From Prochlorococcus sp. AG-402-I21 (GTDB lineage Bacteria > Cyanobacteriota > Cyanobacteriia > PCC-6307 > Cyanobiaceae): DNA of 64,000 bases. Numbering within the stretch: position 1 is the stretch's first letter; every line of letters starts with the position of its first letter. The stretch is taken from assembly GCA_003216955.1 (NCBI GenBank), contig QCHZ01000001.1, positions 62,001 to 126,000 on the forward strand. Direction: 5' to 3'. Positions 57,325 to 63,965 of the stretch are shown here, piece after piece. A model generated the notes under the pieces. It was not told the DNA's origin. It saw only the letters and a program-made list of their open reading frames with translations, and made no database searches. The position numbers were made by a program, and so were the translations under genes.

Positions 57325-57444
57325 TTAAACGAAACCTGGAATAATCCAGCCAGTAAATCCATAATTAACTACAGCTGCAAGAAGTCCCATCATCGCAAGA
57401 CGACCATTCATTATTTCAGCTGTCTTCCAGTAGCTTTTATCCAT
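57325..57444 (-). CDS. hli: high-light-inducible protein, array member 5
   Basis: 39 residues: MDKSYWKTAEIMNGRLAMMG, LLAAVVNYGFTGWIIPGFV. The chlorophyll-binding helix motif AEIMNGRLAMMG (ExxNGRxAM) and the C-terminal IIPG are present. Hli proteins protect photosystems by binding pigments. Its start overlaps the upstream hli stop by one base (TAATG). Confidence 0.9.
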   Translation of the reverse strand: MDKSYWKTAEIMNGRLAMMGLLAAVVNYGFTGWIIPGFV

Positions 57445-57590
57445 TAGACAAACCCTGGAATAATCTGACCAGTTGTCGCATATGCACCTATGAGAGCAAT
57501 ACAACCAAAAAGAGCTGCGTAGCCATTAAGCCTCTCAGCTGTAATTTTTTCTGGATCAATTTTTCTTGAAGTGTTGATTTGATTAGTCAT
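57444..57590 (-). CDS. hli: high-light-inducible protein, array member 4
   Basis: 48 residues: a charged start (MTNQINTSRKIDPEKITAER), then the helix LNGYAALFGCIALIGAYATT and GQIIPGFV. It shares a 54-nt identical block with member 3 at a 146-bp offset, so they are recent tandem duplicates. The ATG at 57590 overlaps the upstream stop by one base. NGY replaces the usual NGR. Confidence 0.92.
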   Translation of the reverse strand: MTNQINTSRKIDPEKITAERLNGYAALFGCIALIGAYATTGQIIPGFV

Positions 57591-57736
57591 TACACAACAC
57601 CTGGAATAATTTGACCTGTTGTTAGATATGCACCTATGAGAGCAATACAACCAAAAAGAGCTGCGTAGCCATTAAGCCTTTCGGCAATTACTTTGCCTTC
57701 TTCGACACGTGGAGTTTCTGTAGTTTGGTTTTTCAT
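57590..57736 (-). CDS. hli: high-light-inducible protein, array member 3
   Basis: 48 residues: MKNQTTETPRVEEGKVIAER, LNGYAALFGCIALIGAYLTT, GQIIPGVV. The TTGQIIPG ending is the mark of the multicopy, phage-associated hli class in Prochlorococcus. The start overlaps the upstream stop by one base. Confidence 0.92.
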   Translation of the reverse strand: MKNQTTETPRVEEGKVIAERLNGYAALFGCIALIGAYLTTGQIIPGVV

Positions 57737-57855
57737 TAAACGACACCTGGGATTAGTTGACCGGTTGATAGGTAGATACCTGTTAGTAGAACGAATGCCA
57801 TCATGGCTGGCCTGCCGATGCTTCTTTCTAGGATTGTTTTGTTAGATGGTTGCAT
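57736..57855 (-). CDS. hli: high-light-inducible protein, array member 2
   Basis: 39 residues: MQPSNKTILERSIGRPAMMA, FVLLTGIYLSTGQLIPGVV. Short Hli with ERSIGRPAMM motif and the TGQLIPG ending. ATG at 57855; 20 nt downstream of member 1. Confidence 0.92.
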   Translation of the reverse strand: MQPSNKTILERSIGRPAMMAFVLLTGIYLSTGQLIPGVV

Positions 57856-57875
57856 TGTGATGAATAAGTATTGGT

Positions 57876-57983
57876 TTAGAAAATTCCAGGAATGATTTGA
57901 CCTGTAGTTGCGTATGCGCCAAAGGCTGCTACGAAGCCAAGCATTGCTGCCCAACCGTTGAACTTTTCTGCTTCAGGAGTCAT
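57876..57983 (-). CDS. hli: high-light-inducible protein, array member 1
   Basis: 35 residues: MTPEAEKFNGWAAMLGFVAA, FGAYATTGQIIPGIF. First gene of the array; the AEKFNGWAAMLGF helix and TTGQIIPG ending are typical. The RpaB-like repeat lies 30-58 nt upstream of its ATG. Confidence 0.93.
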   Translation of the reverse strand: MTPEAEKFNGWAAMLGFVAAFGAYATTGQIIPGIF

Positions 57984-58012
57984 AATGAAATCCAAAATGT
58001 TTATATGAATAA

Positions 58013-58041
58013 ATGTAAAGCAAATATTAATCTATGTAAAG
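58013..58041 (-). promoter_or_regulatory. HLR1/RpaB-like direct repeat upstream of the hli array
   Basis: On the minus strand CTTTACAT occurs at 58041-58034 and 58020-58013, 21 bp apart, about 30 nt before the first hli ATG. Each is followed after 2 bases by a weaker half-site (TTAATATT and TTCATATA), as in HLR1, bound by RpaB at high-light genes. The spacing is the same as before the NmrA gene. Confidence 0.5.
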
Positions 58042-58238
58042 TCCAAGAAGTACGGCTTGCCTCATTAATATAGGATTTGGGTACAACAGTTACAAATTTA
58101 ACCTGTAATGACAGTAACTTTGGCTACACAAGATTGATTCTTACTCAAAAAATTATTTGATGAAAATATTAAAACACTAATCAAAAGTGTGACACTAGTG
58201 TGAAAGATTTCGAATACTAACTTTTCTTTTATAAGATT

Positions 58239-58532
58239 TCATTTATAAAAAAATTCAATTTCTTTAACTTTTAATCCATCCCAACCAGCTTTGATCAAAC
58301 GTGAATTAAGGGTGTCCTGATCATAGTGTTTGGCTCCCGTTTTAACTATGCGGTTTCGCATTGATTTCTTAACACCACTTCTTTTTCGTGCATTTTCTTT
58401 TTCCATGACCTCTCTATACAGGTCTAGCATTTCAGAAGGAATAGGACTTCCATCAAGATCTAAACCAGCTTTGATGGCGTTATCAATTGCATCTGGACCA
58501 GAAAAATCCACAACTAAAAAAAGAGTATTCAC
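58239..58532 (-). CDS. conserved hypothetical protein
   Basis: 97 residues from the GTG at 58532, chosen because GGAGAGGAG lies 6 nt upstream; a TTG at 58550 would run through that site. MNTLFLVVDFSGPDAIDNAI, then a basic helical middle (EKENARKRSGVKKSMRNRIV) and a C-terminal LIKAGWDGLKVKEIEFFYK. Possibly RNA-binding because of the basic patch. No family name. Confidence 0.6.
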   Translation of the reverse strand: MNTLFLVVDFSGPDAIDNAIKAGLDLDGSPIPSEMLDLYREVMEKENARKRSGVKKSMRNRIVKTGAKHYDQDTLNSRLIKAGWDGLKVKEIEFFYK

Positions 58533-58601
58533 TATATTCTCCTCTCCCAATAAGCAAAATTTTCTAGCTGTCTAGTAAAAAGAACAAAAATTATCGGAAA
58601 A

Positions 58602-59234
58602 TTAATCTAAGAGATAAATAACTGAAAGATTATTAGCTGGCATCGCAATCACCTTGTCTTGTCTAAATCCATTTTCTAGTGCAAGTTCATTAACTTCATC
58701 TAATTGGCGGAGACCCCAAAGTGGGTTCTGTAATTTTAAGGATTGATCAAAATTCAAGTTGCTTTGAGAGGTTTGGACTTGCTTTCTTAAGAATGGACCA
58801 TAGAGCATCAAAAAATTATTCTGATTTAAATGACTTTTTGATTCTTCAAACAAAGCTTGTGTACAAGTCCATGGGGAGATATGAATCATGTTTATACATA
58901 CAATTCCTTTAATCAGTGATCTAATCTGTTTAGTTATTGGCCAAGGACGCATTTCGACATCAAGATCAAGCGGTTCAGGCATTTTTGAAAAAAGCCCCTC
59001 ATGCTTAATCCATGAATTAATACTTTTTCTATGTACTAATTCAGGATCACTCGTTTGCCAGATAATTGATGGGAATATTTGTTGGAAGAATACTCCGTGT
59101 TCTCCACTACCACTAGCTATTTCTAAAAGCAAGCCGTTAGAAGAAATATAATTACTCAAAACTGCGGCAATGGAATCACGATTTCTTGTCGTCGCAGGGA
59201 AATTTAATCGATTGTCTAGATTTATATATTCCAT
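58602..59234 (-). CDS. DUF938 methyltransferase-like protein
   Basis: 210 residues. LNFPATTRNRDSIAAVLSNY, the SAM loop LLLEIASGSGEHGVFFQQIF, and SPWTCTQALFEESKSHLNQN fit DUF938, a class I methyltransferase family. The substrate is unknown. The start overlaps the preceding zinc-ribbon gene by 13 nt. Confidence 0.85.
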   Translation of the reverse strand: MEYINLDNRLNFPATTRNRDSIAAVLSNYISSNGLLLEIASGSGEHGVFFQQIFPSIIWQTSDPELVHRKSINSWIKHEGLFSKMPEPLDLDVEMRPWPITKQIRSLIKGIVCINMIHISPWTCTQALFEESKSHLNQNNFLMLYGPFLRKQVQTSQSNLNFDQSLKLQNPLWGLRQLDEVNELALENGFRQDKVIAMPANNLSVIYLLD

Positions 59235-59497
59235 GTTTTATCAATAGTTAATAGGACTAATGATTCAGAGTTGTTTGGATATTTATCCTTAGTAAAATCA
59301 TTAATAACAAAAATAATCATTATTAGTAAAGGAGCTAGAAATGCTGATGCGGCTAATACTCCAAAAATTCTTCTTGAATTTAGTAAAGGTTTTTTTATTA
59401 ATGGGTCTCCGCAAAGGCCACAAATCAAGACACCGTCACTCCTGGTTTTATGAAATTGATAACGAGAAGAGCAAAAAGGGCAATAATATCGACTCAT
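59222..59497 (-). CDS. zinc-ribbon membrane protein
   Basis: 91 residues. Four Cys in CPFCSSRYQFHKTRSDGVLI-CGLCGDP form a zinc ribbon, followed by one helix (FGVLAASAFLAPLLIMIIFV) and a short external tail. Similar small proteins are common in picocyanobacteria. It overlaps the DUF938 start, so the two are probably co-translated. Confidence 0.75.
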   Translation of the reverse strand: MSRYYCPFCSSRYQFHKTRSDGVLICGLCGDPLIKKPLLNSRRIFGVLAASAFLAPLLIMIIFVINDFTKDKYPNNSESLVLLTIDKTWNI

Positions 59498-59589
59498 TTC
59501 TGATCTTAAAAACCAAAATTAACTACGCTAAATATTCCTAGATAGGATTATGAAACGCAAACTAAATTGATTAAATGTAGGACTTAAGG

Positions 59590-60276
59590 ATGAGAAAAGA
59601 TACTCATGGATCAGATCATCTAATAAGGAATCTTCAGAGAATATCTCCTGAAAATTCTATCTTTAATGTCAATTCTGGAAGAAAAGCTTTCTTATCATTA
59701 GGGCAAGGTGAAATTCATGAATGGTTGGATTCACTTCTTCCAAATACAAGAATAATTTTAGAACCAAAAATAATTGGATCAGGTATTGGCATTCAATATT
59801 TCAACGGGAAAATAAACAAGGCAATAGATGAAAATAATCAAGACATAACAGAAAGCGTAAGGTCTCTAAAAAATATTCCTAAAATCATACGGATAAAAAA
59901 CAGAATGGAAATACGAGGGGTTATATACGATGAAAAAAATACATCAAATAAAAATATTTATACCGAATTAGTAGAAATTCAGAATTATAAACCACAGTTA
60001 ACAAGACTTAGATTCTGTGCTTTTCAAATATTTCATTGCAATATCAATCATTTTCAATCACTTAAAGAATTAAAAAAACTCAATTTTGAAATTCCTCAAA
60101 CTGAATTTACAAACTTTATTTCAGATATAGAAATCTATCTTAAATGTTGGAAAGAGGGTAAATTATTTAAAAGCTATCCAACAAACGGAATAGTATTGAA
60201 AATCAATTCAAGAAAATTGCAAAAGTATCTTGGAGAAAATAATCTAACTATTCATTGGGCATACGCCATAAATTAA
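59590..60276 (+). CDS. stand-alone NAD+-DNA-ligase adenylation-core protein, copy 2
   Basis: 228 residues. After a LigA-like lead-in (SGRKAFLSLGQGEIHEWLDS), motif I is ILEPKIIGSGIGIQYFNGKI (Lys kept, Asp to Ile), then NQDITESVRSLKNIPK, motif III NRMEIRGVIYDEKN, LRFCAFQIFH, LKELKKLNFEIPQ, motif IV YPTNGIVLKINSRKLQKYLG, and it ends at motif V TIHWAYAIN, before the LigA Lys. No other ligase domain is present. Paralogue of 54854-55486, with the same truncation points. It overlaps the next small gene by one base. Confidence 0.75.
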   Translation: MRKDTHGSDHLIRNLQRISPENSIFNVNSGRKAFLSLGQGEIHEWLDSLLPNTRIILEPKIIGSGIGIQYFNGKINKAIDENNQDITESVRSLKNIPKIIRIKNRMEIRGVIYDEKNTSNKNIYTELVEIQNYKPQLTRLRFCAFQIFHCNINHFQSLKELKKLNFEIPQTEFTNFISDIEIYLKCWKEGKLFKSYPTNGIVLKINSRKLQKYLGENNLTIHWAYAIN

Positions 60277-60422
60277 TGATTTTCTCTGTAATCCAAAAAA
60301 CATCGCAAGTCATGGGAGGAGTAGACATCCTTTCCCCAACGGGATTGACTATATTGACCATAGGAATAATATTTACAGTAGGTATACCCTTAATAATGAT
60401 TTTAAAAGGAAGGAAAGATTAA
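60276..60422 (+). CDS. small membrane peptide coupled to the ligase-like gene
   Basis: 48 residues: MIFSVIQKTSQVMGGVDILS, PTGLTILTIGIIFTVGIPLI, MILKGRKD. One helix and a basic end. Its ATG overlaps the ligase-like stop (TAATG), so it is translationally coupled and may be a functional partner. Confidence 0.6.
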   Translation: MIFSVIQKTSQVMGGVDILSPTGLTILTIGIIFTVGIPLIMILKGRKD

Positions 60423-60535
60423 ATTGTTTTACCTGACTATTTTATCGATAAATAAAATTGTGAGTCACTAAACAAACAACAACAAATTAGGGATTTAGAT
60501 TAAAATCGAATAAGAAACTTGTATACAAGAAATAT

Positions 60536-60973
60536 ATGAATAAAAATATTCAAAATTTAATTACAAATTTCAACAATTTAATAAACTCATTCAAACCGAA
60601 GAGATTTCGTTTCATATCTGTCTTGGTACCAGGAGTGCTCTTATTACCATTGCAACAAACCAGATCGGAAGAAATTTTTCTAAAATGTACTGGAAAATTT
60701 GAAATAAATAGAGGTGCTCTAATTAAACCAGATTGGGAAACCAGTTATCTAACAATTAATCTAGATGGATTAATATCTACTATTGACGAAAAAGGAATAA
60801 AAAAAGAAGGAAGGACTTTGATTAGACGAAATTCATACACCATTACTCACAGAGATAATAGAAACAGCATTAAAAATATCTACAAAATTAATGGACCTCA
60901 CAGGACATATACAGTTATATTTCCACAAAGGAATAGAACTTTGATAGGTACTTGTCAAAAAGGAAGAGGTTAA
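60536..60973 (+). CDS. hypothetical exported protein
   Basis: 145 residues. A long N-terminus with a hydrophobic stretch at about 27-40 (FISVLVPGVLLLPLQQTRSE), which may be a signal or anchor, then a basic beta-rich part with EIFLKCTGKFEINRG and YTVIFPQRNRTLIGTCQKG, with two Cys. No family recognised. Confidence 0.6.
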   Translation: MNKNIQNLITNFNNLINSFKPKRFRFISVLVPGVLLLPLQQTRSEEIFLKCTGKFEINRGALIKPDWETSYLTINLDGLISTIDEKGIKKEGRTLIRRNSYTITHRDNRNSIKNIYKINGPHRTYTVIFPQRNRTLIGTCQKGRG

Positions 60974-61026
60974 GAAGATTGATTCACAGAATATAAAAAT
61001 ACTCCTTCAAGTATTTACTAAATCAA

Positions 61027-61167
61027 TTATTTATCACTTTTTTGATTTTGATCAAGACCTTGAGCTGCGCGGTTTTTAGCAATACCGCCTACACCAAGCA
61101 CTAAAAAAATAATATAGAGAGTTGCAGTAGAAATAACTGTGATTATAACTATATTGGCAAAATTCAT
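61027..61167 (-). CDS. small membrane peptide
   Basis: 46 residues: MNFANIVIITVISTATLYII, FLVLGVGGIAKNRAAQGLDQ, NQKSDK. A single helix with a basic, Asn/Gln-rich tail. ATG at 61167. The tail has coding character. Confidence 0.55.
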   Translation of the reverse strand: MNFANIVIITVISTATLYIIFLVLGVGGIAKNRAAQGLDQNQKSDK

Positions 61168-61226
61168 TGAAGAATTATTGATATGACTGGTTGTCTTAAT
61201 CTAACAGGAAGTATGACTACAACCAC

Positions 61227-61313
61227 TTACGTAAAGACAACGCTAATACCGCTAATCAAAAGAGCGAATGTGATTATGAAAAATGGAAGAATCTGAATTT
61301 GATTGTTATCCAT
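61227..61313 (-). CDS. possible very small membrane peptide
   Basis: 28 residues: MDNNQIQILPFFIITFALLI then SGISVVFT. Typical of small thylakoid peptides in size and helix, but an antisense 37-codon frame (from 61183) overlaps it. The hydrophobic reading is preferred. Confidence 0.4.
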   Translation of the reverse strand: MDNNQIQILPFFIITFALLISGISVVFT

Positions 61314-61493
61314 AAATCTGATTTTTTATAGACCCTAGTAAATCCTCAGATAAGACGAGATAAATAACTGCGTAAAAACATGCGTAATAACCGACCTACA
61401 TAAAATTTTGGTTAAAAGCTATTAGTTAAGAAGACATAAACTGAAAAAATTAAAAGCTAGAATTTCAACAAATACTTTCGTTCTTAAGTTCAT

Positions 61494-61787
61494 ATGTGGG
61501 TAAGCATAGATCTTTGCTTGGTACCAATAGGAGCAGGTATCTCATTAACTCCATACATAAAGGCATGCTTATCGATTATTGAAGAACATAAGCTCGAGTA
61601 TGAACTGGGTCCAAATGGTACTGCCATTGAAGGGGAGTGGGATCTAGTTTTTGAATGTGTAAAAAATTGCCATGAGGTGGTTCATAGCAAAGGTGCACCT
61701 CGTATTTACACAACATTAAAAGTAAATACACGTTCAGATAAGAAGCAATTATTCAAAGAAAAACTGCAAAGTATAAGAGGCAAATAG
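61494..61787 (+). CDS. MTH1187/YqgV-family thiamine-binding-like protein
   Basis: 97 residues. VSIDLCLVPIGAGISLTPYI, EYELGPNGTAIEGEWDLVFE, and CHEVVHSKGAPRIYTTLKVN match the DUF77/MTH1187 ferredoxin-like family, whose members are proposed to bind thiamine-type ligands. The E-G-EWD and R-I-T-T-x-K positions are conserved. Cytosolic. Confidence 0.85.
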   Translation: MWVSIDLCLVPIGAGISLTPYIKACLSIIEEHKLEYELGPNGTAIEGEWDLVFECVKNCHEVVHSKGAPRIYTTLKVNTRSDKKQLFKEKLQSIRGK

Positions 61788-61857
61788 TAAAAGAATTTAA
61801 AAGCCTTCAGAAAAAGCTTAAAAACCTAAAATAAAAGAAAGATCCCAACAATTACCC

Positions 61858-62010
61858 ATGCATATTCTGAGAAGTACTGGTATAAAAAGGATACCAGCAC
61901 GGCACTTAATGACTATTTTTGCTCGTCTAAGCAGATCAGAAGTTATTCATGGAAGAGTAGCTATGTTTATCGTTGCTATCTGGTTATTCACTAACTATCT
62001 AATTCGCTAA
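61858..62010 (+). CDS. Hli-like small chlorophyll-binding protein
   Basis: 50 residues: MHILRSTGIKRIPARHLMTI, FARLSRSEVIHGRVAMFIVA, IWLFTNYLIR. SEVIHGRVAMF is the chlorophyll-binding ExxHGRxAM core of the LHC/Hli helix; it lacks TGQIIPG, so it belongs to a different Hli branch from the array. An ATG at 61909 could also be the start, leaving the hairpin at 61877-61897 in the leader. Confidence 0.7.
   Translation: MHILRSTGIKRIPARHLMTIFARLSRSEVIHGRVAMFIVAIWLFTNYLIR
61877..61897 (+). promoter_or_regulatory. stem-loop at the 5' end of the Hli-like gene
   Basis: CTGGTAT at 61877-61883 and ATACCAG at 61891-61897 form a 7-bp stem with a 7-nt purine-rich loop, 11 nt before the internal ATG at 61909. 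If that ATG is the start, the hairpin would sit where it could hide or shape ribosome entry. Confidence 0.3.
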
Positions 62011-62012
62011 GA

Positions 62013-62150
62013 ATGGCTAACCCTATTAAAAAGTGGTTTTTTGAATTAATCGAAGATGCAATAGGCAGTAAAGCTATGAAGCAATTCAAGAAAGAAGAAG
62101 AAGAAGACAAAAAGAAACTAGAATCAAATAGCAATCAAAAACAAAATTAA
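62013..62150 (+). CDS. small charged protein
   Basis: 45 residues: MANPIKKWFFELIEDAIGSK, AMKQFKKEEEEDKKKLESNS, NQKQN. Amphipathic start and acidic/basic helical tail. ATG 2 nt after the Hli-like stop, so it is likely in the same transcript. Confidence 0.6.
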   Translation: MANPIKKWFFELIEDAIGSKAMKQFKKEEEEDKKKLESNSNQKQN

Positions 62151-62184
62151 AAGTTAAAAACTCATAAATTTTCTGGCTACAGAA

Positions 62185-62355
62185 TCAATCCCATTCAGCC
62201 GCTACGGCTCTTAACCCACTAGCAATGATCTCGTTAGGACAATCAGTATCTTCTTTCAAGGCCTTGGCTGCAAGATGAACTTTCTCCCAAAATACTGACA
62301 CTGCTCCTGTTTTTTGATCCTCAGAGAATTTAAACTCCTCAAAAGCTTTTGGCAT
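62185..62355 (-). CDS. small CPN-motif protein, copy 2
   Basis: 56 residues: MPKAFEEFKFSEDQKTGAVS, VFWEKVHLAAKALKEDTDCP, NEIIASGLRAVAAEWD. Paralogue of the product of 54540-54716 (shared xEKVxxAAKxLKxxTxCPNE...A..W). Soluble and helical. Confidence 0.65.
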   Translation of the reverse strand: MPKAFEEFKFSEDQKTGAVSVFWEKVHLAAKALKEDTDCPNEIIASGLRAVAAEWD

Positions 62356-62386
62356 TTTTCTATTTTTTCATGTTCTAGCAAATAAT

Positions 62387-62539
62387 TTATTCATCAACTT
62401 TTATTTTCACGGCTTCAATGTAATTATCTTTTTTATTATCTAAAAAAAGTTTTCTGGAGATAAAAGCAACCAAGAATAGAAGAAATATAAAGCCAATACT
62501 TTGAATAAGATCTATATATGTTGCCAAAAGATGATTCAT
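62387..62539 (-). CDS. small membrane peptide
   Basis: 50 residues: MNHLLATYIDLIQSIGFIFL, LFLVAFISRKLFLDNKKDNY, IEAVKIKVDE. One helix and a charged tail. ATG at 62539. A single TTTACATT motif lies about 40 nt upstream on the same strand. Confidence 0.5.
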   Translation of the reverse strand: MNHLLATYIDLIQSIGFIFLLFLVAFISRKLFLDNKKDNYIEAVKIKVDE

Positions 62540-62618
62540 TAGAAACTTGAATTTTTACAAATGTAAAGGAAAAAAGGCAAATGACAAATTCAACAACACA
62601 ACCGCAATAAATAGAAAT

Positions 62619-62759
62619 CTAAGAATCTAATGAAGTTAAATAATTATCGCCCATTAGATTACCTGTACCTAAATCAAAAACATTATCCAGATCAGATAGG
62701 ATTTCTCTTAATTCTTCTCCACTAATTCTTTTAATTTCTTGGTAAGTTTCTGTAGACAT
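62619..62759 (-). CDS. small hypothetical protein
   Basis: 46 residues: MSTETYQEIKRISGEELREI, LSDLDNVFDLGTGNLMGDNY, LTSLDS. Acidic and soluble; coding character is good. No recognised family. Confidence 0.55.
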   Translation of the reverse strand: MSTETYQEIKRISGEELREILSDLDNVFDLGTGNLMGDNYLTSLDS

Positions 62760-63207
62760 TAAATAAAATAAAATCAGATGCAAATTTAACCACTCCTAAT
62801 TAGGGTTTGCGACCGTAAATACCGATAGGGGTAATTGCCTTCAGAATGATGAATTAAAAAATATAAACTTCCTACATAAAAAATTAAATTCAAATCGAGT
62901 AAAAAAAATTATGCCTAGAAAATTTAGATAATAAGTAATTATTCTTACACAGCTGATACTGGTTTGTTCTTATATTTTTGAAACTTCTCAGGACAACCTT
63001 CTTTTTATACTGAGCTTTAGAAGGTTGTTTCTTTGAATAAAAAACGTCAGTGCTCCCCCCCAGAAGCCAATCAATTGATGACCAATTCAATTGACTGCCT
63101 GACGTACATTTATCCTAAATTTTCCTTTTCTTCAATGCTTCTGTAGGACCGTACGTATTAGGTTGGGAAACCGTAGAAATATCAAATCTCTTTTAAATAG
63201 ACATTTA
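62760..63207. other. spacer with a disrupted frame and a possible RNA leader
   Basis: The minus strand has a 66-codon TTG frame (62890-63090) whose C-terminal half looks worse than the alternative frame after an A-run (see findings). The part from about 63120 leads into the strong terminator at 63208 and may be a small-RNA gene. Confidence 0.4.
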
Positions 63208-63235
63208 AAAAGGGCCCTAGGGGGCCCTTTTTCTT
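63208..63235 (+). terminator. strong bidirectional hairpin with T-run
   Basis: AAAAAGGGCCC, loop TAGG, GGGCCCTTTTT: a GC-rich stem flanked by A and T runs, hence an intrinsic terminator on both strands. No protein-coding gene ends just upstream, so it may end a non-coding RNA starting near 63120. Confidence 0.8.
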
Positions 63236-63351
63236 TACCGATTCTTTGGAAGCTTCTGGATATTGGTGGCCTGGGGCCAAGTGACTAGTAGAAAGGCTTT
63301 TGTACTCCGTTAGGGCACCTAAACGATGCAGAGGAGTTTCGACTGAATTGA

Positions 63352-63540
63352 CGCACCTATATCATTGATCCTTGTCGCATCAGACGAATAGCCTACTTAT
63401 TCATTGAGAATGTTGGAGCAGGAACCAGAATTCAGTTCGCTTCTCTTAAATACTCAGGTGGAGTGTCGACCATTAATGGTGCCTCTGAGCTCAACAAACG
63501 TATCTTTGCTCTATTCGCACCTCAACGCAATCAGCCTTAA
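63352..63540 (+). pseudogene. GC-richer open frame without start, probable gene remnant
   Basis: 62 sense codons after a TGA, with protein-like text: RTYIIDPCRIRRIAYLFIEN, VGAGTRIQFASLKYSGGVST, INGASELNKRIFALFAPQRN. Bases 63421-63480 have 28 G/C of 60, well above the neighbourhood. No ATG opens the frame; the preceding bases 63241-63350 are of similar composition but interrupted by stops. I read it as the tail of a decayed gene of unknown family. Confidence 0.4.
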
Positions 63541-63620
63541 TGCCCATTGCATTTCCACTTAACCTGTTCAAAAATAGTAAGTTTGGGGAATAGAATTTTA
63601 TCTCAAATCAAACCATCAAT

Positions 63621-63965
63621 ATGTCGAGGGAACAAACAAGCAAACAAGACCAAATAAGCATTTTCGGTGAAATAGCAAAAGGATGTAGATCTGATCATCA
63701 AAAAATTGAATTTTTCAATTCATCTAAGGAAGCATTTTTCACTGATGTAAATGAATCAACAAGCTCGGTTAATGAAGATATCCCTAAAGACTTAGACGAT
63801 GGGTTTTACGTATACGCAAATATGAAAAAACTTAGCGAAACGGAGCTTGAAGAGTTAAAAAGTCTGCCATGGAAAGAATACCCAGAAAACTTTAAGATAT
63901 TTTTATTCGATTTTTGCATCTTAAATGGTGATGCCTATTCAAAACACTTCCCCAATTCAAAGTAG
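63621..63965 (+). CDS. conserved hypothetical protein
   Basis: 114 residues, soluble and acidic: MSREQTSKQDQISIFGEIAK, then DLDDGFYVYANMKKLSETEL and EELKSLPWKEYPENFKIFLF. The C-terminus (DFCILNGDAYSKHFPNSK) is distinct. ATG at 63621; it ends 35 nt before the window edge. No family recognised. Confidence 0.6.
   Translation: MSREQTSKQDQISIFGEIAKGCRSDHQKIEFFNSSKEAFFTDVNESTSSVNEDIPKDLDDGFYVYANMKKLSETELEELKSLPWKEYPENFKIFLFDFCILNGDAYSKHFPNSK

Noticed and set aside
58188-58205. ACACTAGTGT palindrome upstream of the hli array
   Set aside because: Only 10 bp and single; expected by chance in a window of this size.
61183-61296. 37-codon plus-strand frame
   Set aside because: Overlaps the minus-strand 28-codon hydrophobic peptide; Thr-rich text without motif. 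The choice is not certain.
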